The notes below the pieces were generated by a model. The model was given only the letters and a program-made list of their open reading frames with translations. It did no database searches and had not been told where the DNA came from. A program made the position numbers and the translations under genes. From Actinoalloteichus hymeniacidonis (GTDB lineage Bacteria > Actinomycetota > Actinomycetes > Mycobacteriales > Pseudonocardiaceae): a DNA stretch of 64,000 nt. Location: NCBI RefSeq assembly GCF_014203365.1, contig NZ_JACHIS010000001.1, forward strand, positions 5,208,001 through 5,272,000, in the 5' to 3' direction. Below, in pieces: positions 34,193 through 43,965 of the stretch (positions are counted from its first letter, which is position 1; each line of letters starts with the position of its first letter).

Positions 34193-36505
34193 TCAGACCC
34201 TTTCGGCAGGTAGTTCTGGAATCAGTCGCGATGCCAAGCCGGACCGGACCGATTCGACGGCGATCTCGCTGGTGGCGTACAGCTGGCTCTCCGCGTCCAG
34301 CAGTCCCAACAGTGCTCCGATCTCCCGTTGGCTGGACAGATCGGGCAGCATCAGGGGCATTCGGGCCAGGGTTCGTTGGCTGACATTCTTGATCGCCGAT
34401 CCTGTCGCGTTGCGTTGCAACCATGCGAGCGCCGAAGTACTACTCAAATAGTAGGTGAGATAACCGGGATCGACACGCTGCATATCCGGACGGAGTCGCA
34501 AGCAGCCCGACCCGAGTAGCCATCGTCCTGTGGCCTCGACCAACGCATAGCGCCCGAGATCTCCGGTGCGGGTACAGACGATGTCGCCGGGCCGAAGTCG
34601 ATATCTCGGATGCTGATCGGCGAAGGCGTCTGCGACGAACATATCGAGAGTCAGCAGGCGGTGGTGCCTGATGTTACGAGGTAGGACAAGCCGCACCGCG
34701 TCCGCAGAATCCGCACCGCCTGCCCGCGTGACGGTTGCGGGCCCTGAGATCAGCTCGCACACATCGCCAAGGCTCGCCTCGGTCGCTCGTATGTCAGCGC
34801 CCGTCTGCTCCATCAGTCCCGAAAGCCGCGACTCGATATCAGCATGCGTCTGCACTATGTCTGCTCGGAGTTTCGCCAATCTGGATCGTTGTTCGGTTAC
34901 TTCCGCCAGAACCCGGTGATGGTTCACCGTCACGGGTCGACGCTGTACGTAGCTGAGCGGATTGAGTAGGTATTGCTTCGATCTGATCTCGTCGTAACTC
35001 CCCGTCCTCGCGAAGCCGTCCGCGCTGGAACGCTGCCGAGAAACACGCTGCGTCGCCCACGAGAGGTAGGTCTCGATGATGCGGTCGGTGTCGTCCTCGG
35101 ACAACACCCGTTGGACGCGGTCGACCATCGTGCCCAGTTCGGTGGCATCGATGAAGAGCACTTCCCTGTCATGACTTTCGCGCTTCGAACCCAGGAGCCA
35201 CAACGACACCGGAACTCCAGTGGTGTGAAACAGCCGAGGCGGCATCGCCACAATGCAGCGGACTACGCCCGCCTCGATCATCCGCTTGCGGATCTCCACT
35301 TCTGCACGGTGCTCCGAGCTCGTGGTTAGATTCGGCATCAGTACGGCCGCGCTTCCACCAGTTTCGATCTTGCTAATCGCATGCTGCAACCAGGCGAAAT
35401 TCGCGTTGTGCGCGGGTGGTTCGCCATAAGGCCAGGCACGCGGCCCGCCGGACAATGGTGGATTGGGTGCGTTGAACGGCGGGTTCGCGAGGACAACCCG
35501 GAACTTCCTACCCCGATGCAAGTCCTGTTGTAGCGAGTTCGCGGCTCTGTCACCGAGGTCGACCGAAGCTCCGTGCAGCTCCGCCCGCAGTTTGGTCAGG
35601 TCTCTGGACCGTTCGGTCGTTGCCTGTCCGACGACCTGCGAGTGTGCGGGTCCGGATTTGTCGACAGCCGCAATGACGAGTTCCCCTGCACCGCAGAAGG
35701 GGTCGTATACCGTGTCTGACGCATCCAGCCTGGTCAGGCCCGTCATACAGCGAACGAGCGATGGAGGGGTGACATGAACCCAGTAATGCGAGCCGAGGGC
35801 ATGTTGCGCTCGCAGGAGCAGCCGATCGGCTAGCTCAGCAGCGGTCTCCCCGGGTCCCGCCCCGTCAGGCAGTGCGACATCGTCTATTACCTCGACCAAA
35901 ACGGACAACGATGTCGGATCGGAATCAACCCAACGAGACAACTGTGGATACTGGGTAGATCCAGCCTGTCGCGGCGTATCGGATTCCGGTTGGCCGATGG
36001 CTGCGACCACGGAGCCTGCGGCTTTGGAATCGACGAGGAGGCGCCACATTTCCGGCTGACGTGACCGCAGGTGCCACAGCTCCAGTATCAGCTCGATGGT
36101 GGTTTCCGACGTGGGAGGGACACCTGCCCCGGCGAGGTTCCGCCACAACCGATCCACCGTCTCGGTGAGTGCCTGCTGCCGGATCTCCTCCTCAGTCGGC
36201 TCAGCGGCCGCTTTCGAGTACGCAGCGCGACGGAACCTCAGTCCATAGGTCGTGCCTGGTATCTCATCGTCGAGGAGCCCGTTCTTCGCGATCCGCCGTT
36301 CATCCAACCAGCGAACGATCTCGGTAACCGTGAAGCGCTCCCGACCGCCCGTACGTTGGGGCTTGGGGAAATCGGGATGGCGCTTGCGCCAGTTGCTGAC
36401 GGTCGTCACTCCCACGCCGATGAGATCAGCCAATTGCTTCGCGGTCAAACGCTCACCGACTCGGCGTACAGTCGCACCGACGGTGGTCGTCGTCTCGCCG
36501 CTCAC
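34193..36505 (-). CDS. HTH-N6 adenine DNA methylase-specificity domain fusion
   Basis: 770 residues. An N-terminal helix-turn-helix with wing (about 18-70, KQLADLIGVGVTTVSNWRKR) precedes a helical region, then a type I HsdM-like N6-adenine methylase with SAM motif DPFCGAGE (268-275) and catalytic NPPF (341-344). The C-terminal 200 residues resemble an HsdS target-recognition half with YRLRPGDIVCTRTGDLG and SQREIGALLGLLDA. Modification and specificity are thus in one chain, and no HsdR restriction subunit is in the window. Its GTG start overlaps the stop of the HEPN gene by 4 bp, so the two are made together. Possible roles are a protective methylase or a DNA sensor for the HEPN toxin. Confidence 0.88.
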   Translation of the reverse strand: MSGETTTTVGATVRRVGERLTAKQLADLIGVGVTTVSNWRKRHPDFPKPQRTGGRERFTVTEIVRWLDERRIAKNGLLDDEIPGTTYGLRFRRAAYSKAAAEPTEEEIRQQALTETVDRLWRNLAGAGVPPTSETTIELILELWHLRSRQPEMWRLLVDSKAAGSVVAAIGQPESDTPRQAGSTQYPQLSRWVDSDPTSLSVLVEVIDDVALPDGAGPGETAAELADRLLLRAQHALGSHYWVHVTPPSLVRCMTGLTRLDASDTVYDPFCGAGELVIAAVDKSGPAHSQVVGQATTERSRDLTKLRAELHGASVDLGDRAANSLQQDLHRGRKFRVVLANPPFNAPNPPLSGGPRAWPYGEPPAHNANFAWLQHAISKIETGGSAAVLMPNLTTSSEHRAEVEIRKRMIEAGVVRCIVAMPPRLFHTTGVPVSLWLLGSKRESHDREVLFIDATELGTMVDRVQRVLSEDDTDRIIETYLSWATQRVSRQRSSADGFARTGSYDEIRSKQYLLNPLSYVQRRPVTVNHHRVLAEVTEQRSRLAKLRADIVQTHADIESRLSGLMEQTGADIRATEASLGDVCELISGPATVTRAGGADSADAVRLVLPRNIRHHRLLTLDMFVADAFADQHPRYRLRPGDIVCTRTGDLGRYALVEATGRWLLGSGCLRLRPDMQRVDPGYLTYYLSSTSALAWLQRNATGSAIKNVSQRTLARMPLMLPDLSSQREIGALLGLLDAESQLYATSEIAVESVRSGLASRLIPELPAERV

Positions 36506-37164
36506 CGTTCCACCTCCCGTCGAAGGGTGTCCTCGACACGGTCCACCTCGGCCAGCATTTCGACCATCATCGGCGATATGTAGCCGAGCAGGCGAAGGAT
36601 CTTCGTGTGGTCCGCAGCCAGATCACGGTGGTGAACGGGCTCGTGGTGCATGATGCGGTTGCGCAGCAGCAACATCGCGGTCAGGTTGTCGTGCAACTGA
36701 GCACGACCACCCCGGTAATGCGGGAACGCCTTGTGCAGCGCAGGCACCCACAGCGTCCTGTCATAGGCCGCGCCCCTGCTGACCAGCGATACCCAGAAGC
36801 CGAAGGTCAACTGCGCAACGATGTCATCGGCGCTGTGGTCCTTGCCTGCACGACCCCGTACCTTTCGATGTGCTTCCTCGAGGTTCCGGCTGCCCTGCGC
36901 GGTCAGCTGCACTGCGACCCACCAGTCCGACCGGGCGAACCGCTCACGGAGCCGTGAGTTCAGAGCGTTGCGCAGCGCCAACTCCAGGCAGTGCAATGGC
37001 GTGTAGAACGCCTCAGAGACTCGGACGTTCCACCAGTACAGCCTGACTGCTGCCTCGTGGTCCGAACCCGCAGCTTCCAGGTAGGGCGTGAAGCGAGGAA
37101 TCGAGAGCGTTGCGGAGACCCATGAAGGAAGGTCAGCGGGCATTCGGTCAACGAAGTCGGCCAT
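36502..37164 (-). CDS. HEPN / Abi-like protein (putative RNase toxin)
   Basis: The 220-residue all-helical protein is similar to the Abi (abortive infection) family. The HEPN catalytic motif Rx4-6H is present as RNRIMH (Arg168, Asn169, His173), and an earlier LELALRNALNSRL helix is typical of the fold. Such proteins are metal-independent RNases in abortive infection and toxin-antitoxin systems. It is translated from an ATG at 37164 after AGGAGAGAAG and is coupled (GTGA) to the methylase gene. Both lie between 98-bp direct repeats, suggesting acquisition as a cassette. No antitoxin of known type is adjacent. Confidence 0.8.
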   Translation of the reverse strand: MADFVDRMPADLPSWVSATLSIPRFTPYLEAAGSDHEAAVRLYWWNVRVSEAFYTPLHCLELALRNALNSRLRERFARSDWWVAVQLTAQGSRNLEEAHRKVRGRAGKDHSADDIVAQLTFGFWVSLVSRGAAYDRTLWVPALHKAFPHYRGGRAQLHDNLTAMLLLRNRIMHHEPVHHRDLAADHTKILRLLGYISPMMVEMLAEVDRVEDTLRREVER

Positions 37165-37215
37165 TGGTCTTCTCTCCTGGCGTGAAGGAGTGGGCATGGT
37201 AGGGTGGCCGAGTAA

Positions 37216-37264
37216 GCCCCGGGTTCGCCTCTGCTTCGGCATGCCACCCGGGGCACGGCTTTTT
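37216..37264 (+). terminator. Terminator-like hairpin upstream of the HEPN gene
   Basis: GCCCCGGGT (37216-37224) and ACCCGGGGC (37246-37254) form a 9-bp stem, followed on the plus strand by ACGGCTTTTT. It points away from the HEPN gene, 52 bp upstream of its ATG, so it would end a plus-strand (antisense) transcript. No plus-strand gene precedes it. Confidence 0.5.
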
Positions 37265-37640
37265 CCAGCGGCAACTCGGGATGAACTCACCCTTGCCAGC
37301 TAGCCAGCCCTCGTGCTCGTTGATCGTCACCCTAGCGACACACAAGACCCTTCTGCCAGAAGAATAGTACTCATTATTCGTGGAGAGAAGGAGCAGCAGG
37401 TCAACTTCGCCAAGCCGAAATCAGCCATACGTGCAGTTCAAGCGAACACTATCCGGTCAACACCAGCACCGAAGCAGTCCAGAATTTTCAATAGTGAACA
37501 AAACTGTGAACTTTCTGATTAGGGTAGTCAGCGGATATGCGTGTACCCCGGTGAGCGGGAGGTTGGCGCGTACTGCTGTATGGGAGGTGCGCTCGGACCC
37601 CAAGGCAGCTCGCGGCGGGACGGCGACCCACCCTATCCGC
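37265..37640. other. Promoter region of the HEPN-methylase pair
   Basis: No gene found. The stretch 37340-37540 is visibly richer in A+T than its surroundings (for example AAGAATAGTACTCATTATTC and AATTTTCAATAGTGAAC), as expected for promoter DNA of a recently acquired cassette. No clear palindrome for a regulator was found. Confidence 0.4.
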
Positions 37641-37687
37641 GAGCTTGGCCCGGCCCGCCTCCTCGCGCTTCCCCCACTGCTCGTTCA
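37641..37687 (-). pseudogene. 3' remnant of the hypothetical gene at 33623
   Basis: 47 bp matching 33656-33702 at 44 positions. In the minus-strand frame it reads LNEQWGKREEAGRAKL, against LNEQWEKREEAGRAKL in the intact gene. The rest of that gene is missing; the remnant is joined almost directly to the CHAT 3' intergenic repeat (37701-37798). Confidence 0.8.
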
Positions 37688-37700
37688 GCACGAAACCGCC

Positions 37701-37798
37701 GGCACTCGATCGCGGGGGCATCGGCAGCGGCGCACGGACAGCGCGAACCTCCGCTCACGGTCCCGAGTGGATGTGGGCGGCCCAGATCGACGGGTCGC
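37701..37798. repeat. 98-bp direct repeat, right copy
   Basis: Second copy of 34023-34120, here containing the true 3' end of the CHAT gene (stop at 37755) and its downstream intergenic DNA. Confidence 0.95.
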
Positions 37799-40700
37799 GC
37801 GGAGCGGCGGACCGCAGGGCGCGCACGGCGTCGTGCAGCACGCGCGCGGTGTCGCGTAAACGAAGTCCGCCGGAATCCCGCAACGCGGTGTAGAGCGTTG
37901 CCGTCACCTCCGGTGCGGTGCGGTCGGGAATGTTCCACAGGGTCGCGATCACGTGCCGGTATCCCGCGAGTTGGAGTGCGGCGGCCAGGTGAATGGCCTC
38001 GTCGGGCAGCGTTGTGCCGCCCGTCGCGGTGCTACAGGCCGACAGATAGGCGAGTTCGGCACGTTCCAGACGTAGCTCGGCGACGTCGAGCACCGTCAAC
38101 GGCCCGTCCCACAGGTGCAGTGCACCGGTCGACGGATCGCGAGGGTCATGACCGCCGTGGCAGGCGAAATGCGCGTAGGCGTGGGTCTGCAGATCGACGG
38201 TGATCGCGGCGCGCGTGGCGGTGTCGGCGGTGCGCAGCGTGTGCCCGTTCGGGAAGGCGGTTCGGAAGAACTCGGCCTCCGTCCGGGCGCCGGGCAGTGG
38301 GGCCAGAGCCGCCTGTCCCGGGCGGGCCGGAATGTCCGGCAGGCTGACGACCAGTACTCGTCCATCGACAGGCGCAGGCGGGTTCGCCGTGTTCGCCCGA
38401 GCCAGCCCGCGCAGGGTCGGCGTGTACGAGGACACGACACGGTCCAGCACCGTGCGTCCGGCGGGGCCATCGGCCGGATCGTGGTAGCCGGCGGCGTGCA
38501 GGGGCAGCAGGGTCAGCAGGCCGGTCGGACACCACCAGAGTCGCGGCAGCGGGTCGTCGGCGCCGGTCATGCCGAGGCTGCCGAGCACTGGTTCGGCGAT
38601 GGTGTCCCACAGCCATTCCAGCGTGGCATGCAGCGTCTGCCGTGCTCCGATGGCAGTCAGTCCGCCGGAACCGCCGGAACGCTCCCACACCCGCAGGGCC
38701 TCGCCGTAGGCGCGGGCCCGGTTCACGACCTCGGCTTGGGACAGCGCGGGCAACGGGACGTGCTCGACGGCGCGATCGCGGCGGACGATCAGTGCATCAC
38801 AGCGCGATCGCTCGATGTTGATCAGGACGACGGGACCGTCGGGCAGCTCCGCGCGCAGCGTCGAGATCGGCGGGATCCGCAGCAGGTACTGCAATCCGGG
38901 CAGCGCACGGGCCTCGGCGAGCAGACGATCCCAGTCCTGGGCCAGGCGGATGCGGTCGAATCGGTCCTGGTGGCCACGGTCGGCCCACGGCTCGCTCATG
39001 ATGCCGCTCTCGGGCACGTCGATCTGCGTCGTGGCCGACAGCCTCGTGGCCACGGCCCGAAGCCGATCGTGCAGCGCGGCGTCCCGCTCCCGTAGTACCG
39101 AGAAGTCGTCCCGCGTCTGCAACGCCTGAGACCACAGCATCGACCGTCCCTGTTCGAGCAGCTCCACAGCGCGCTCCGGATCGCCCGCCGACAACGCCGC
39201 AGCGGCGGCCTCGGTGGCCAGCCCCTCCCAGGTCCGCAGCCTGCGCTCCCGCGCGCCCCGTTCGATGCCGTGCCAGGCCAGCTGGGGCAGTTCGGCGACG
39301 GCTACGGCGAAGGCCGCCGTCGCCTCGGACCATCTCCGAAGCCGGACGGCCGTCTCGGCCCACAGCCGTGCCGCGACGGCGCGAACCAGCGGGGCGGCGG
39401 CGGGCGATTCGGCCGCCGTGCGGTAGGCCTGTGCTGCGGCTTCGTCCTCTTGTCGTTGTTCGTGCAGTGTGCCGACCACCCATACGGCCGCGGCCGATCT
39501 GGGGTCGCCCGCATCGAGACCCTCGATCGCCCGTTCCGCCCGTTCGATCGCCTCGATTCGATCCTCCTCCCGGCCATCGCGGGCGTAGCGGTCCCGCAGC
39601 GTCATGGCGAAGGAGAATTCGACCAGCGGGGCAAGCGGGTGGGTTGCGTCGCAGGCAGCCCGTGCCTCGCTGAGCAGTTCGACGGCGCGGCTCAGATCGT
39701 CCGATTCCGACCTTCGACGACGACGGGTTCGCAGTACCTGGGCCAGGTTGACCAGGATCAGCGTTCGATCCCGTGTCCCCGGACCGCTGCGCGCGAGTGC
39801 CTGCGACATGACGGTGATCGCCGCCTCGCCGTCCCTGCCGTCTCGTTTCTCCTGCGCGCGAACAGTGAGCGCAGCTCCGAGGTTCATCAGTAACAACGGC
39901 GCCCTCGAATAGTCCGATGGCGCGGCGTCGACAGCGGCCCGCCCTGCCTCGACTGCGGCGTCGAGGTCGCTGGTGGAGCCCAGATGCGCCGCCCGCGTGC
40001 GCAGCGCATTGGAGAGATCGGTCAGCAGGACGGGTCGCATGGTGTGTGCGGCATGGGCGATGCGCGCTGCTTCCCGCAGGATCTCGATGGCATCGTGGAG
40101 GTCGGTGACATTCCCGGTTCGGTCGAAGCGGACCGAGAGCGCCGTCCCCAGAGTGGACAGGGTGATCACACCGCTCACGCGTGCATTGGGCGCTGCCGCC
40201 GCCTCGCGGCAATGATCGATGGCCGCATTCAGGTCGTCGAGGTCGCCGGCCCGCAGGAAGCGCATCACCAGGCCACTCGCCAGTGCTGTGCGGTGCATGG
40301 CCCGTTCGGATGGGCCTGAGGTAATGATGGACAGGCCGCGTTCGGCGACGGCGATCACCTCGTCCGGATTCCCGCTTTCGGTCAGGATCAGCTGCCGGGC
40401 GCGGAGGGCGTTGGCCAGCTCGATCAGTGCGGAGGCCGTCATCGGCTGCGTACTCGCAGTACTCACGGCGCGAGTCAGTACCGCGACGGCCTCGGCGATG
40501 ACGGTGGCAGTCCCCGTGCGATCGAACCGCAGGGTCGACAGCGTGCCCAGCAGGACCAGCGCGTGGGTGTGGTTGAGGTGTCCCTCGGGAAGGACTTCGA
40601 TCAGGTTTCGGGCGATCCGAATCGCCTCGGTAAGCAGCTCGGGATCGCCGGAATCCAGGAAGCGCAGGTGCAGTGCGTTCGCCGCGACGATGTCGGCGCT

Positions 40701-43472
40701 GGTCCGCAGTACGTCCAGCCCCGACGCTCCGTCGATGGCACGGGCCAGGTCACCCGCTTCGACCAGCGCGTCCTGATCATCCGACCAACGCCCCCGCTGC
40801 AGCAGCGCCTCCGCCAACATCAGTTGCCCGGTGTGGTCCTCGCCGAACTGTTTCGCAATGACGAGGCCAGCTCGCAGTAGCTCGATCGCTTCGGCCAGGT
40901 CGGCGAGCTGAGTCGTGTTCCGGAAGCGAGTGAGCAGGGCTTGGCCGAGGAAGAGTCGGAACGTCCAGGAGATCGGTGCGTCGCTCGCAACGGTCCGGAG
41001 CGCGGATCGCAGCGTGGTGATGGCCTCGACGATGTCGGCGGGGTCCCGGGTTGCCCCGTACCGGTCGCTGCGGGCGGCGGCCACCTGCGCGGCCAGCATC
41101 ACCGTATCCGGCACGCCCGGTGTTGCCTCTTCGAGAACGGACCGGCCCAGGTGGATCGCCTCGGTGAGGTCGCCGACAACACCGCCCCGCCAGAAGCTGC
41201 TCCGCAACGCCACGACCAGGCCGATGGCCGAGGCGGTCCCGCTGGGTCCCGCAACGCGCGCTGCGGTGAGGCGGCGCAGGATGGGCAACGCCGCTGCCAG
41301 ATCAGCGGTGTCACCCGTGATCTCGGCGCGCACCGCCAGCGCACGACCGAGGATGCCCGCGACAGACTCCGGAGGAAAACCTCCCTCCGGAGTCATGGCG
41401 CGGCACACGTCGATGGCCTCGGTCAAGCCCGCCACGTCTCGGGACGGGATGGCCACCACCATGAGGGCGGCAGCCAGGATGCCCCGTATCTCGTCCCGAT
41501 GGGGGTGCTCGTCGCCGGCAGCGGCGACCGCGCGCCGCGCCATTGTTCTCGCGCGCGCCAAATCATCGAATCCGCCTCGGATTTCGAACCGGCGCAGCAG
41601 GGCGAGCGCGGCGTCGGCCTGGACAGCGGACAGGGCGGGGTCGTCCTCGGGAAGCAACTCCACGAGGCGGCAGCGGATGGTGGCGATCTCATCGTGGTCG
41701 GACGGATTCCAGGTCCGTTCGGTTCGAGCGCTCAATGCGTTGGCGAGCACGGACAGACACTGGAAGAGCGCGGTCTCGTGCTGCGCCAACGGGGCTGCGG
41801 TACGCAGGACTGCGATCTGCTCGTCCAGATCCTCGAATCGCCGCGTGTGCTCGAAGCGCATAGCCAGCAGTTCCGCCAACTGCCACAGCTGTCCGCCGCG
41901 AACCACGTCGCTGGGCAGGTCGTCGATGACGGCGCGGGTCGTCTCGATGGCCTCGTCGAGAAGGTCGGCCCTGTCGTCGAGGACATCCGAACGCCGGAGC
42001 GCCTCGGACAACGCCATCGAGAAGGCCGTCAGCACGGGTGTCCGGCCGAGCGGGCCTGCCGTTCCGGCCTCCGTCGCGGCACGCAGGACCTCCACCGCCT
42101 CGCGCAGCATCTCCTGCTCGCCGGTGTGCTGGTGCCGGACACGGAGCGCGTTACCAAGCGAGAACAACGCGGTTCCTCGGTAGGGCGAGCCCGGCGGCAG
42201 CCCGGCCAGCACCGCTCGTGCCGCCCGGATCGCGCCGTCGGGGTCGGTACCGGTCTCGGTCGAATCGGAGTCGGCATCCGACACGGTCAACACGCTCGCC
42301 AGCATCACGTCGACGGCCGAACGACTCGGGTGATCCCGGGGAACGGCCACATCGAGCCGCCGAACGAGCGCGAGAGCCTCCGCGTGCTCGGCTGGGTCCG
42401 CGCCACCGGAATCACCGTGCGCGCGGGCGATGCCGAACTTGGCTTCGAGCGCCCGGACAAGGACGAGTCGTGCGGACACGGCGAGCTCGTGATCCTCGGG
42501 GACTCCTGCCACCGCCGCACGCCCACATCGGATGCTCTCCTCGATATCGGCAGGCTCGCCATCGCGAAGGAACCGGGCGCGCAGCGCGTCGCAGCGCAAC
42601 GCCAGGGCCTCCCCGCGCGCTAGTCCGTCGAGCCCGTCGATCGCACCGAGTGCCTCGGTCACGGCGACGTATTCCGTGGTGAAAGCCGGCGGAGCGCCCA
42701 GGTCGCAGCGGATCTGCAAGGCGGCGGCGAGCTGCCCGAGGCAAGCCGCGTACTCCGGTTGGTCGGGCGGGAGGGAGACCGCCGCCGCTCGCAGTTGGTC
42801 GATGCCCTCGGTTAGATCGTGCTCACCACCGCGCAGCCCGAATCGGGTGACCAACGCGAGTCCGAGCTGTAGGCGGATCGGCGCGGCGGAACCGGTCGAT
42901 GTGTCTTCTTCGACGGCGAGCAGTGACATCACCGCAGCAGCACCCGCCGCGATGCCCTCATCCAGATCGGTGTCCTCATTCGTGGTCTCGAGCCGCCGAA
43001 GCGACAGAACGAGAAGGTTGTATCGGTGTGCGAGACGATCCACCGTTGGACTCAGCCGTATCGCGGCACGGCAGGAATCGATCGCCAGTCCGATCAGGAT
43101 TGCATTCGACGACGTCAACGCGACAGCGGCGACCACGGTCGCGTAGAAGGAACCGATCTCCGCGCAAGTCGGTTCCGCAGCGGGGTTGGTGCGAAACCAC
43201 TGCAGTAGCTCGGGAGGCAACGCGGTGGGGAATTCGACCACGAGCCCGGCGAACAACTCCATACAGACTTGGAGATCGGGGCCGTCATCGACACCGAGGG
43301 TGTGATAGCGCAACCAGTGCAGATAGGCGACGTCGCGCAGGTGCTCGGGCGGCAGGCTTCCGCCGATGGCGGGCAGCATCACGCGAGCAGCTTCGACGAG
43401 CGCGTCGTCGGCGAGGACTCCCGTGAAGTCACCGTGCTCTGCCGCACGAATCAGGTCCCCCAGCGAAGTCAA
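37755..43472 (-). CDS. TPR-CHAT protein (caspase-like effector)
   Basis: 1905 residues. Most of the length is a repeat array with recurring text such as LSVRFDRTGNVTDLHDAIEI and LRTRAAHLGSTSDLDAAVEA, that is, degenerate tetratricopeptide repeats of about 40-50 residues. The C-terminal 350 residues are a CHAT peptidase with HFACHGGHD (His1772) and YLSACSTATGG (Cys1813), the caspase-type dyad. TPR-CHAT proteins are effectors in bacterial conflict systems such as the Craspase of gRAMP CRISPR. The TTG at 43472 has GGAGGA five bases upstream and is preferred to longer frames that overlap the divergent gene. Two small genes are divergent from it; the defence cassette follows. Confidence 0.9.
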   Translation of the reverse strand: MTSLGDLIRAAEHGDFTGVLADDALVEAARVMLPAIGGSLPPEHLRDVAYLHWLRYHTLGVDDGPDLQVCMELFAGLVVEFPTALPPELLQWFRTNPAAEPTCAEIGSFYATVVAAVALTSSNAILIGLAIDSCRAAIRLSPTVDRLAHRYNLLVLSLRRLETTNEDTDLDEGIAAGAAAVMSLLAVEEDTSTGSAAPIRLQLGLALVTRFGLRGGEHDLTEGIDQLRAAAVSLPPDQPEYAACLGQLAAALQIRCDLGAPPAFTTEYVAVTEALGAIDGLDGLARGEALALRCDALRARFLRDGEPADIEESIRCGRAAVAGVPEDHELAVSARLVLVRALEAKFGIARAHGDSGGADPAEHAEALALVRRLDVAVPRDHPSRSAVDVMLASVLTVSDADSDSTETGTDPDGAIRAARAVLAGLPPGSPYRGTALFSLGNALRVRHQHTGEQEMLREAVEVLRAATEAGTAGPLGRTPVLTAFSMALSEALRRSDVLDDRADLLDEAIETTRAVIDDLPSDVVRGGQLWQLAELLAMRFEHTRRFEDLDEQIAVLRTAAPLAQHETALFQCLSVLANALSARTERTWNPSDHDEIATIRCRLVELLPEDDPALSAVQADAALALLRRFEIRGGFDDLARARTMARRAVAAAGDEHPHRDEIRGILAAALMVVAIPSRDVAGLTEAIDVCRAMTPEGGFPPESVAGILGRALAVRAEITGDTADLAAALPILRRLTAARVAGPSGTASAIGLVVALRSSFWRGGVVGDLTEAIHLGRSVLEEATPGVPDTVMLAAQVAAARSDRYGATRDPADIVEAITTLRSALRTVASDAPISWTFRLFLGQALLTRFRNTTQLADLAEAIELLRAGLVIAKQFGEDHTGQLMLAEALLQRGRWSDDQDALVEAGDLARAIDGASGLDVLRTSADIVAANALHLRFLDSGDPELLTEAIRIARNLIEVLPEGHLNHTHALVLLGTLSTLRFDRTGTATVIAEAVAVLTRAVSTASTQPMTASALIELANALRARQLILTESGNPDEVIAVAERGLSIITSGPSERAMHRTALASGLVMRFLRAGDLDDLNAAIDHCREAAAAPNARVSGVITLSTLGTALSVRFDRTGNVTDLHDAIEILREAARIAHAAHTMRPVLLTDLSNALRTRAAHLGSTSDLDAAVEAGRAAVDAAPSDYSRAPLLLMNLGAALTVRAQEKRDGRDGEAAITVMSQALARSGPGTRDRTLILVNLAQVLRTRRRRRSESDDLSRAVELLSEARAACDATHPLAPLVEFSFAMTLRDRYARDGREEDRIEAIERAERAIEGLDAGDPRSAAAVWVVGTLHEQRQEDEAAAQAYRTAAESPAAAPLVRAVAARLWAETAVRLRRWSEATAAFAVAVAELPQLAWHGIERGARERRLRTWEGLATEAAAAALSAGDPERAVELLEQGRSMLWSQALQTRDDFSVLRERDAALHDRLRAVATRLSATTQIDVPESGIMSEPWADRGHQDRFDRIRLAQDWDRLLAEARALPGLQYLLRIPPISTLRAELPDGPVVLINIERSRCDALIVRRDRAVEHVPLPALSQAEVVNRARAYGEALRVWERSGGSGGLTAIGARQTLHATLEWLWDTIAEPVLGSLGMTGADDPLPRLWWCPTGLLTLLPLHAAGYHDPADGPAGRTVLDRVVSSYTPTLRGLARANTANPPAPVDGRVLVVSLPDIPARPGQAALAPLPGARTEAEFFRTAFPNGHTLRTADTATRAAITVDLQTHAYAHFACHGGHDPRDPSTGALHLWDGPLTVLDVAELRLERAELAYLSACSTATGGTTLPDEAIHLAAALQLAGYRHVIATLWNIPDRTAPEVTATLYTALRDSGGLRLRDTARVLHDAVRALRSAAPRDPSIWAAHIHSGP

Positions 43473-43572
43473 TTCTTCCTCCCGATTGCGCGGACAATTG
43501 GTTTCCAACCGGAGAGCAGTACTGACTACGATTCTGCGCAGGGAGTCGGGGTGGCACAAGAAAGGCGGCGCA

Positions 43573-43965
43573 ATGGCGGAATTCAGCGAAGGAGACGCCC
43601 TGGTCTTATGGTGCGCGATGTTGCCGGATCTGCGCCGCGTGGCCGCTGCGGGCAGTTGGAGCGAACGTCTCGAACGCGCCGCGACCCGGGTCCGCGATGG
43701 GGGCGCGGCCTTGGATGCCTGCCGACAGTTCGACCTCGTGGACGCCGCAGCCGCCTCGGAACCGACGAGGAGCACGGACGGCTCCGGCGCCCTACCGATC
43801 TATCCGACGACGCGGAGCCCGCTCTCGCCGAGAACCGGCCGTGGCGACTACCGCTGTCCTCGGGGCCGGTGTGCACGCCGGGATCGTCGCAACGCTGCCG
43901 GACACCCGCCGGTATGCGCCTTGTTCGACGACGAGCCGATGTTGCCGACGGGTGCCACCCCGTGA
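43573..43965 (+). CDS. Small Cys/His-rich CHAT-associated protein
   Basis: 130 residues. The N-terminal 60 are helical (FSEGDALVLWCAMLPDLRRV). A low-complexity linker leads to a C-terminal YRCPRGRC ... HPPVC motif; Cys95, Cys100, His111 and Cys115 could bind zinc. The ending PVCALFDDEPM resembles small proteins found beside CHAT/TPR or STAND effectors in actinomycetes, a group Aravind and colleagues describe as predicted conflict systems; that match is from memory. It is divergent from the CHAT gene (100-bp shared promoter region) and overlaps the membrane protein gene by 4 bp (GTGA). Confidence 0.65.
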   Translation: MAEFSEGDALVLWCAMLPDLRRVAAAGSWSERLERAATRVRDGGAALDACRQFDLVDAAAASEPTRSTDGSGALPIYPTTRSPLSPRTGRGDYRCPRGRCARRDRRNAAGHPPVCALFDDEPMLPTGATP

